Shown in pieces: positions 7,154 to 11,412 of a stretch of DNA of 11,412 bases (position 1 is the stretch's first letter; each line of letters opens with the position of its first letter). The notes below the pieces were generated by a model, which was not told where the DNA came from, did no database searches, and was given only the letters and a program-made list of their open reading frames with translations. A program made the translations under genes and the position numbers. The stretch spans positions 1-11,412 of the forward strand of contig JAFXEA010000392.1 of the NCBI GenBank assembly GCA_017521065.1, in the 5' to 3' direction. Source of the DNA: Kiritimatiellia bacterium. Lineage in GTDB: Bacteria > Verrucomicrobiota > Kiritimatiellia > RFP12 > UBA1067.

Positions 7154-7687
7154 CTAAACTTTTTCGATATCATCAGGGGAGATCGATATCTCGACTGCCG
7201 CGCCAAGTATCTCGACATTGAGGCATAGTGTCGCATGGGCTCCATCGCGCTTGACGTAGCCTTCGGTTCCCCGCAGAGGACCATACTTGACGCGCACAAG
7301 ATCCCCTACCTTGAACGAATGCACCGGACGCATCTCCGGCTTGGCGCGAGACGCACGGGATATCTGACGCAACTGATGAATCATCTCGCGTGGATTCGGA
7401 ACCGTAATCGTATGAACAATAAGGTTCGTCTGAAGCATTCGTATGCGCTCATCAGGGAAAAGCTTCGTGAACACATATCCCGGGAAAAGCGGAAGCTCAC
7501 GCTTCACCTTCCTCCGCTGCACCTTGGTTATCTTCAGATAGACAGGAAGATGATGAAAATAGCCGTAACTCCGAAGGAAGTCAACAGTCTTCTTCTCCGT
7601 TCGCGGCTTCACGTGCAACACATACCAAGTGCGACGGCCATCCGTCCCACCTGCTGCGCCTGCAACGTCTTTCCGTACATCTACCAT
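7154..7687 (-). CDS. NusG-family transcription elongation factor (RfaH/UpxY/LoaP-like paralog)
   Basis: 177 residues. The NGN domain runs from about residue 19 to 112: TWYVLHVKPRTEKK at its start, PLFPGYVF (66-73) in the RNA-polymerase-binding face. A KOW domain (about 124-177, FKVGDLVRVKYGPLRG) closes the protein. NGN binds the clamp helices of RNA polymerase and KOW binds S10, Rho or other partners. The WYVLxxKPRxE and PLFPGYVF pattern is closer to specialised paralogs than to housekeeping NusG. The gene is also not next to secE, rplK or rplA, so I read it as a paralog acting on particular operons. The ATG at 7687 is the only start before the NGN domain, yet it has no Shine-Dalgarno and is preceded by a T7 run from a terminator-like hairpin (7691-7726). 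No separate promoter was seen, so it may depend on read-through from the tRNA operon. Its position just upstream of the secretory carbohydrate locus suggests a target, by analogy with UpxY and LoaP. Confidence 0.85.
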   Translation of the reverse strand: MVDVRKDVAGAAGGTDGRRTWYVLHVKPRTEKKTVDFLRSYGYFHHLPVYLKITKVQRRKVKRELPLFPGYVFTKLFPDERIRMLQTNLIVHTITVPNPREMIHQLRQISRASRAKPEMRPVHSFKVGDLVRVKYGPLRGTEGYVKRDGAHATLCLNVEILGAAVEISISPDDIEKV

Positions 7688-7690
7688 GAC

Positions 7691-7726
7691 AAAAAAAGAA
7701 TGCGCCAGATTTCAATCCAAGCGCAT
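7691..7726 (-). terminator. Terminator-like hairpin of the tRNA operon, abutting the NusG-family start codon
   Basis: On the minus strand ATGCGC (7726-7721) pairs with GCGCAT (7705-7700), with an inner GAT/ATC pairing around TGAA, and is followed by TCTTTTTTT (7699-7691). It begins 10 nt after the CCA of tRNA-Val, as expected for the end of a tRNA transcript. The T-run ends 3 nt before the ATG of the NusG-family gene. Confidence 0.6.
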
Positions 7727-7736
7727 CATTCAAAAA

Positions 7737-7813
7737 TGGTGGGTGATACTGGACTCGAACCAGTGACCCCTACCGTGTGAAGGTAGTGCTCTAACCAACT
7801 GAGCTAATCACCC
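7737..7813 (-). tRNA. tRNA-Val (CAC)
   Basis: 77 nt including an encoded CCA (7739-7737). The acceptor stem GGGTGAT pairs with ATCACCC, the D-stem GCTC with GAGC, and the anticodon stem CTACC with GGTAG around the loop TTCACAC, which gives anticodon CAC (reads GUG). The T-arm is ACTGG-TTCGAGT-CCAGT and the discriminator is A, as usual for valine. It lies 3 nt after tRNA-Cys in the same transcript. Confidence 0.97.
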
Positions 7814-7816
7814 AAA

Positions 7817-7890
7817 TGGAGGTGGGAAGCGGAGTTGAACCGCTGTAGACGGATTTGCAGTCCGTAACCTAACCGCTCGGCCATCCCACC
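7817..7890 (-). tRNA. tRNA-Cys (GCA)
   Basis: 74 nt including an encoded CCA (7819-7817). The acceptor stem is GGTGGGA with TCCCACC, and the anticodon stem ACGGA pairs with TCCGT around CTGCAAA, giving anticodon GCA (reads UGC). The discriminator U is the standard identity element for cysteinyl-tRNA synthetase. The 3-bp D-stem and 4-nt variable region are normal for this isoacceptor. It begins 27 nt after the small basic ORF. Confidence 0.97.
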
Positions 7891-7917
7891 TTTGAGATGC
7901 GCTCCAGTGAGCACACC

Positions 7918-8013
7918 TTATTTCTTTTTAGCCGCGAGAAGCCTTGCGTGCGCACGCTTGTTGCGAGCGAGACGGCGAGCTCTTTTGGCACGTGTTCTAA
8001 GTTGTTGTCCCAT
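7918..8013 (-). CDS. Small very basic 31-residue protein, apparently leaderless
   Basis: ATG at 8013, TAA ending at 7918. The peptide starts MGQQLRTRAKRARRLARNKR and ends in KKK. It has 13 Arg/Lys in 31 residues, seven Ala and no acidic, Cys or Val residues. This composition resembles small ribosomal proteins or rRNA/DNA-binding peptides, but I cannot assign a family. There is no Shine-Dalgarno. The ATG lies 8 nt past a strong -10 box, so its A is the best purine for transcription start and the mRNA would be leaderless. It is the first unit of the operon with tRNA-Cys and tRNA-Val. The lack of Cys and Val codons argues against an attenuator leader peptide for those tRNAs. The alternative is a chance ORF in the tRNA leader; the very consistent basic composition makes a real protein more likely. 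Confidence 0.55.
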   Translation of the reverse strand: MGQQLRTRAKRARRLARNKRAHARLLAAKKK

Positions 8014-8021
8014 GGGCGTGT

Positions 8022-8083
8022 AATATATCAAATCGGCATTTCCGATGCAAGCGAAAAAATCAGAAAAATCAAAATTCCAAAAA
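8022..8083 (-). promoter_or_regulatory. Strong promoter of the small ORF and tRNA operon, with A-tract UP region
   Basis: TTGCAT (8050-8045) and TATATT (8027-8022) are separated by exactly 17 bp, close to the sigma70 consensus. Directly upstream of the -35 there are A-tracts on the plus strand at 8054-8059, 8064-8068, 8071-8074 and 8079-8083, in the place where UP elements bind the alpha C-terminal domain at stable-RNA promoters. The predicted start is about 8013-8015. Confidence 0.7.
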
Positions 8084-8108
8084 TCATTCTCGCGTACGGC
8101 TCTCGATA

Positions 8109-8235
8109 TTCGGGAGACACTTGCAAAACCTCCTGCTTCCCCTTAACTGGGACAACGGGTGTCTCGCCCGTTGATATCTTGAACGGGCAGGATGCCCGTT
8201 CTCCCTGTATGATGGTTTTGAAAGTGCCTCTCGGA
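8109..8235. repeat. MITE/REP-like element with 22-bp inverted ends and two internal hairpins
   Basis: The left end (8109-8130) and the reverse complement of the right end (8214-8235) match at 18 of 22 positions; both end inward in CAAAACC. Inside are two perfect hairpins: CAACGGG/CCCGTTG (8153-8173, 7-bp stem, 7-nt loop) and GAACGGGC/GCCCGTTC (8181-8201, 8-bp stem, 5-nt loop). The two hairpins share the AACGGG arm. The element begins 1 nt after the response-regulator stop codon and has no T-run, so it is not a classical terminator. Similar palindromes (AACGGGC-AGGAT-GCCCGTT type) are scattered in many PVC-group genomes as far as I recall. No ORF within it is credible. Confidence 0.6.
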
Positions 8236-8236
8236 A

Positions 8237-8932
8237 CTATGGTTTCTGGTAGCGGTAGCCCGCGCCACGTACCGTCATTATGCAGACTCCGTCATCGCCG
8301 AGCTTCTTGCGCAGGACAAGAATGTACTGGTCGAGCGTCCTTGTTGTGCCGCCGTAGTCATATCCCCATATCTTGTTGAACAGCATATCCCTGTCCATAA
8401 GCTCCTCCGGATGGGAAGTCAAGATGCGAAGCAGATCCACCTCCCTCAACGAAAGAGGCGTTTCTCTTCCATCTGCGCCAATCAGCATAAGCCGGTTTTC
8501 ATCAACATGGAATGAAGCGACATCAAACCCTGGTTTCAGGACAGGCTTGATTTCCGGCGACGCCATCACGTTCATACGTCTGAACATTGCGTTGATCCGG
8601 GAAAGAAGCACTTCGCTGCTGAACGGTTTGGGCAGATAGTCGTCAGAACCAAGATCAAGTCCCAACGCGACATCGGTCGGAGACCCCTTCGCGGAAAGAA
8701 TTATTACCGGCAGGGCTGGATCATCCCGGCGAATCTGCTTCAGCACCTGATAACCGTTCTTCTTCGGCATCATCACATCGAGAAGAAGCAGGTCCGGACG
8801 TTTCCTGCGGTACTCCGCAAGAGCCGATTCCCCATCGGAGGCAAGACGGACCGTATGCCCTTCCTCCTCAAGCAAAAGAGAAAGCGTACTTCGAATCGAA
8901 CGCGTATCATCGGCAACAAGAATGTCAGCCAT
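8237..8932 (-). CDS. OmpR/PhoB-family response regulator
   Basis: 231 residues, complete. The receiver domain (1-118) has the acidic pair D8/D9, the phosphoacceptor D52 in LLLLDVMMPKKNG, the switch residue S80 in VIILSAKG and K102 in DDYLPKPF. A winged-helix DNA-binding domain (about 130-231) ends in the standard TRTLDQYILVLRKKLGDD and VRGAGYRYQKP. It should bind DNA as a dimer when phosphorylated by the kinase encoded immediately upstream, whose stop codon is 1 nt before its ATG. GGAAAGGGGA inside the kinase gene serves as ribosome-binding region. Its targets are unknown; the nearby direct and inverted repeats in the window do not obviously match an OmpR-type direct-repeat site. Confidence 0.95.
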   Translation of the reverse strand: MADILVADDTRSIRSTLSLLLEEEGHTVRLASDGESALAEYRRKRPDLLLLDVMMPKKNGYQVLKQIRRDDPALPVIILSAKGSPTDVALGLDLGSDDYLPKPFSSEVLLSRINAMFRRMNVMASPEIKPVLKPGFDVASFHVDENRLMLIGADGRETPLSLREVDLLRILTSHPEELMDRDMLFNKIWGYDYGGTTRTLDQYILVLRKKLGDDGVCIMTVRGAGYRYQKP

Positions 8933-8933
8933 T

Positions 8934-10112
8934 TCAGGTTCCCCTTTCCGTCTCCTCTCCGCAAAGCGGCAGTTTCACCGAAAACACGCTCCCTCCACCT
9001 TCACGGGCGCGGACCGACACCGTACCGCCCATTCCGAAAACGAATCCTGAAACTATGTTCAGTCCAAGTCCTAATCCTCCAGAGCCTTCTCCCGGAGACG
9101 TCTGATAGAAGCGCTCAAAAATCCGTTTGCGTTCCTCTTCCGAAAATCCCGGTCCTCTGTCTGCTACCTCAACACATGCCGAACCGTCAGCGCCGCCCGA
9201 ACACGAAACCTCCACCGTATCCTCTCCTGCATAGCGACAGGCGTTTTCGACAAGATTGACGATCACCTGCTCCGTCTTGTCCTCATCGGCCAAGGCAGGC
9301 ACAGGCTCTCCATCCGCAATCTGAATCACGCAGTCCGGATGGCGTACACGGACAAGAGACACCGCACGTTCCGCCACCTCTCGAAGTCCGATTCTCTTGC
9401 TGTCAAAACTCAGCTTGCCGTTCTTCAGTCTCACCACGGTCAGCAGTTCCGCAATCATCCGGGCCATCCGTTCCGACTCGTGGCTTATTGTCGCAATTGC
9501 CTCTGCACGTCTTGCTTCATCTTTTATGCGACCATGGGCAAGAGCCGACGAAAGCGGCACGATGCTTCCGAGCGGAGTATTCAGTTCGTGGGAGACTATA
9601 TCAAGGAAAGTGTTCTTGACCTCCAGATCTTCACGGGCGCGTTTTGCCGCCCTGGCAAGAAGGATCCCACCCGTGAAAAGTATGAAGAAAAGGAGTGCGA
9701 CCATCGTGGCGCCAACGGCGATAAGATACAACGGAGTACGGTCATCAGGACTGAACGGCGGCATATTGCATCCTATCACAGTGTCATCATCGGAACGCGC
9801 CCAGCCGATCGTCATTCCGTTCGTGGAACTGTACACACCATACTTCCTTGCAGGGATGTTCGTTCCCCAAGGAAGCGAATCCATCTTCCATACATAATCA
9901 GCGGCACCGGTCTCACGGTAAGTCTTCAGCCGTGATGCCATACGATTTTTGATCCGCTGCTCGTACCGTTCTTGCTGCTTCTCTACATCCAAAACCTTGA
10001 CTTCAGAAGCAATGCCACTGACCCCAAACAACAGGGCCGCCAGGCCGGCGGCGGTAATCAATACCGCCGGAAGCCCTATGAACAGGAAATATGTACGTAT
10101 GTCCCTGTCCAT
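8934..10112 (-). CDS. Membrane sensor histidine kinase (HisKA-HATPase_c)
   Basis: 392 residues. Two membrane segments (about 8-33 and 128-153) enclose a periplasmic sensor region of about 95 residues with no recognised domain. A short coiled linker leads to the dimerisation and phosphotransfer domain with the H-box FLDIVSHELNTPLGS (His175). The ATP-binding domain has the N-box NLVENACRYA (286-295), G1 DRGPGF (318-323), F-box FERFYQ (332-337) and G2 GGLGLGLNIV (345-354). All catalytic motifs are intact. There is no PAS, HAMP-like or receiver domain. It starts 5 nt after the HD/histidine phosphatase gene and is followed 1 nt later by the response regulator, so the three form one operon. The signal sensed is unknown. 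Confidence 0.95.
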   Translation of the reverse strand: MDRDIRTYFLFIGLPAVLITAAGLAALLFGVSGIASEVKVLDVEKQQERYEQRIKNRMASRLKTYRETGAADYVWKMDSLPWGTNIPARKYGVYSSTNGMTIGWARSDDDTVIGCNMPPFSPDDRTPLYLIAVGATMVALLFFILFTGGILLARAAKRAREDLEVKNTFLDIVSHELNTPLGSIVPLSSALAHGRIKDEARRAEAIATISHESERMARMIAELLTVVRLKNGKLSFDSKRIGLREVAERAVSLVRVRHPDCVIQIADGEPVPALADEDKTEQVIVNLVENACRYAGEDTVEVSCSGGADGSACVEVADRGPGFSEEERKRIFERFYQTSPGEGSGGLGLGLNIVSGFVFGMGGTVSVRAREGGGSVFSVKLPLCGEETERGT

Positions 10113-10117
10113 AAAAA

Positions 10118-11412
10118 TTATCCATTCGAGACACCGACAATTCCAGTCGAAAGTCCGGTGCGCAGAAACGCATAGCGACGCGTACCGTCCTCGTCCAATA
10201 TTATGGCTGCGGAATCAAGGAAGCGCACCCAGTTCGAGACACACCAGTCACGCTTTGCGCCCCGCTCATGCAGAAACGCCGCGTTGTACAGGTCGTGGGT
10301 GGTGAATATGCCGAGCTTTGCGGTGAACTTCCCCAACGCCCACTCCTCCAGGGCATTTGTCGCCTCGGTGATCTGACGGAACCCGCGCTGGACTCCGGTA
10401 TCAAGGTATTCAAACACCTTTTCAAAGAAGTTGCCGTCCCTGAAAAGCTCAAACACCTCATGCTGATCGGCGCAGTAGAACGTGTCGTTGCCAAGCAGGA
10501 TGTCCGTAGGGATTTCCGCATCGTGAAGCCCCATGCCTTCGGCTATGCCAGACGCCGTCATGACGGTACGCCGCAGCGGACTCGACAGGAACTGAACATC
10601 TCCGGCAAATTCCTTGAGCCTTGCGCCCATCTCTCGGCTCGTGCGCAAACCTTCGGCAGTCAAGGGGAGAGACTCTCCGAACGTAGGATCCTCATTATCG
10701 ATCTTGGGACGCTCCCCATGGCGCACGAAAAGCAACACCCGACTACCCTTCTTCAACTCGGCGTTCACGTCATCAAGCGTGATTTCACCAAGTGGCTGAC
10801 GGCGGCAAAGCTCATCAACTTCAGTGGCATTTCCTGTAAGTTCGGCAAGGAAGCGGCGGCGGAATGCAAGGTGTCCGCGGGCCGATGCGAGATTCCTGGA
10901 CGAACCAAAGTGAAGCTCGCCGCGAATCCAGCCAACCTGAATAAGCACAAAATCGGCAAGTGTCTTTATGTTCTGGTAATCTACCGGACGACCTTCGCGG
11001 ATTGCGGACACAACCTCACGGTTTGGTGCCGCCATTACAGGCAGATTCCAGAACGCAGTGTTGTCGTTCCTCCAGTCGGTGTTCCCGACGCGATCCTCCA
11101 GGACGCGGAAGATGTCCAGCTTGTCCGCATCCCTTGTGCAGTGCGCGGCAGCAAACGTGAGTGGATCCAATCCATCAGGCACATCGCGTCGGTTGTGGAA
11201 AAGCACGGCGTTCAGGATCGCTTCCTTGTGCGGATGACCATCCAGCCACCCCTTTTCGCGGACAATGTCATGCGAGAACACTGCGTGATCGATGCTGTCC
11301 GAATCGCGGAACGTGTTGTACCGGCGAAGCTGCTCATAGCGTCCAGTATCGTGAAGCAACGCCGCAAGCTCGCACACTTCGGCCGTTTCAGCATCCATCC
11401 CCTCGCCTTCGA
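10118..11412 (-). CDS. HD-domain phosphohydrolase fused to histidine phosphatase (5' partial)
   Basis: The frame stays open to the window edge upstream of an in-frame ATG at 11398, encoding EGEG before it. The HD family needs an earlier metal-binding His that is not in the window, so the true start lies outside. Numbering from that Met, the HD signature is LLHDTGR (H16, D17), with further candidate metal ligands in IDHAVFSHD (37-44), LFHNR (66-70) and RDADKLDI (89-96). A helical linker (about 140-215) leads to a histidine phosphatase domain with VRHGE (225-229), SSPLRRT (272-278) and the second catalytic His in TTHD (366-369). Both active sites look complete apart from the missing first HD ligand. 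HD proteins often hydrolyse nucleotides, and histidine phosphatases remove phosphate from small molecules or proteins. The joint substrate is unknown. It leads the kinase/regulator operon. Confidence 0.88.
   Translation of the reverse strand, partial: EGEGMDAETAEVCELAALLHDTGRYEQLRRYNTFRDSDSIDHAVFSHDIVREKGWLDGHPHKEAILNAVLFHNRRDVPDGLDPLTFAAAHCTRDADKLDIFRVLEDRVGNTDWRNDNTAFWNLPVMAAPNREVVSAIREGRPVDYQNIKTLADFVLIQVGWIRGELHFGSSRNLASARGHLAFRRRFLAELTGNATEVDELCRRQPLGEITLDDVNAELKKGSRVLLFVRHGERPKIDNEDPTFGESLPLTAEGLRTSREMGARLKEFAGDVQFLSSPLRRTVMTASGIAEGMGLHDAEIPTDILLGNDTFYCADQHEVFELFRDGNFFEKVFEYLDTGVQRGFRQITEATNALEEWALGKFTAKLGIFTTHDLYNAAFLHERGAKRDWCVSNWVRFLDSAAIILDEDGTRRYAFLRTGLSTGIVGVSNG

Noticed and set aside
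7235..7780. Plus-strand frame ending in VGDTGLEPVTPTV
   Set aside because: It is antisense to the NusG-family gene and tRNA-Val; the GLEPVTPTV end is the familiar artefact of reading a tRNA in reverse.
8153..8201. Paired AACGGG hairpins as a CRISPR fragment
   Set aside because: Only two units, each internally palindromic, no spacer-repeat periodicity and no cas genes; a REP/MITE-like element fits better.
7897..8379. Plus-strand frame of 160 codons across the repeat element
   Set aside because: It spans the promoter, the palindromic repeat (giving the GVSPVDILNGQDARSP pattern known from spurious frames) and the antisense of the regulator gene.
11396..11398. ATG at 11398 as the true start of the HD/histidine phosphatase gene
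   Set aside because: The frame continues open to the window edge, and the HD fold needs an upstream helix with a metal-binding His that this start would remove.

Overview
The window reads as a piece of a bacterial chromosome in which every supported gene, both tRNAs and the small ORF lie on the minus strand. Transcription therefore runs from the right end (11412) to the left end (1). The gene mix is a Tat-exported FAD oxidoreductase, a secreted GH31-type glycosidase, a very large secreted protein with lectin-like modules and a small secreted protein of DUF5696 type, with no SusCD or PTS genes. Together with palindromic intergenic repeats, this resembles the PVC superphylum, in particular gut or sediment Kiritimatiellota, Lentisphaerota or Verrucomicrobiota. 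That placement is inference from gene style; no phylogenetic marker is present.

Right part (8237-11412): a tight three-gene signalling operon. The first gene is a fusion of an HD-type phosphohydrolase and a histidine phosphatase, cut by the window end. It is followed 5 nt later by a membrane sensor histidine kinase and 1 nt after that by an OmpR/PhoB-type response regulator. Just beyond the regulator's stop codon sits an element of about 127 bp with imperfect 22-bp terminal inverted repeats enclosing two perfect hairpins.

Middle (7691-8083): a small stable-RNA operon. A strong sigma70-like promoter (TTGCAT, 17 bp, TATATT) with upstream A-tracts is followed at once by a 31-codon, very basic ORF whose ATG falls at the predicted transcription start. 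Then come tRNA-Cys(GCA) and tRNA-Val(CAC), both with encoded CCA, and a terminator-like hairpin. That hairpin's T-run ends 3 nt before the ATG of a NusG-family (RfaH/UpxY-like) gene at 7154-7687.

Left part (1-7153): a secretory carbohydrate locus. A GH31-type glycosidase is followed by a Tat-signal FAD-dependent oxidoreductase, a 1191-residue secreted protein with two tandem LamG/concanavalin-like modules, and the start of another secreted protein. Two nearly identical promoters, each with a TTGAAA -35, a 9-10 nt A-run and an extended -10 (TGGTATC), precede the glycosidase and the giant protein. The A-run lies mainly between the -35 and -10 boxes, so its length could tune or switch expression. 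The NusG paralog directly upstream of this locus is a candidate elongation regulator for it, by analogy with UpxY, RfaH and LoaP.
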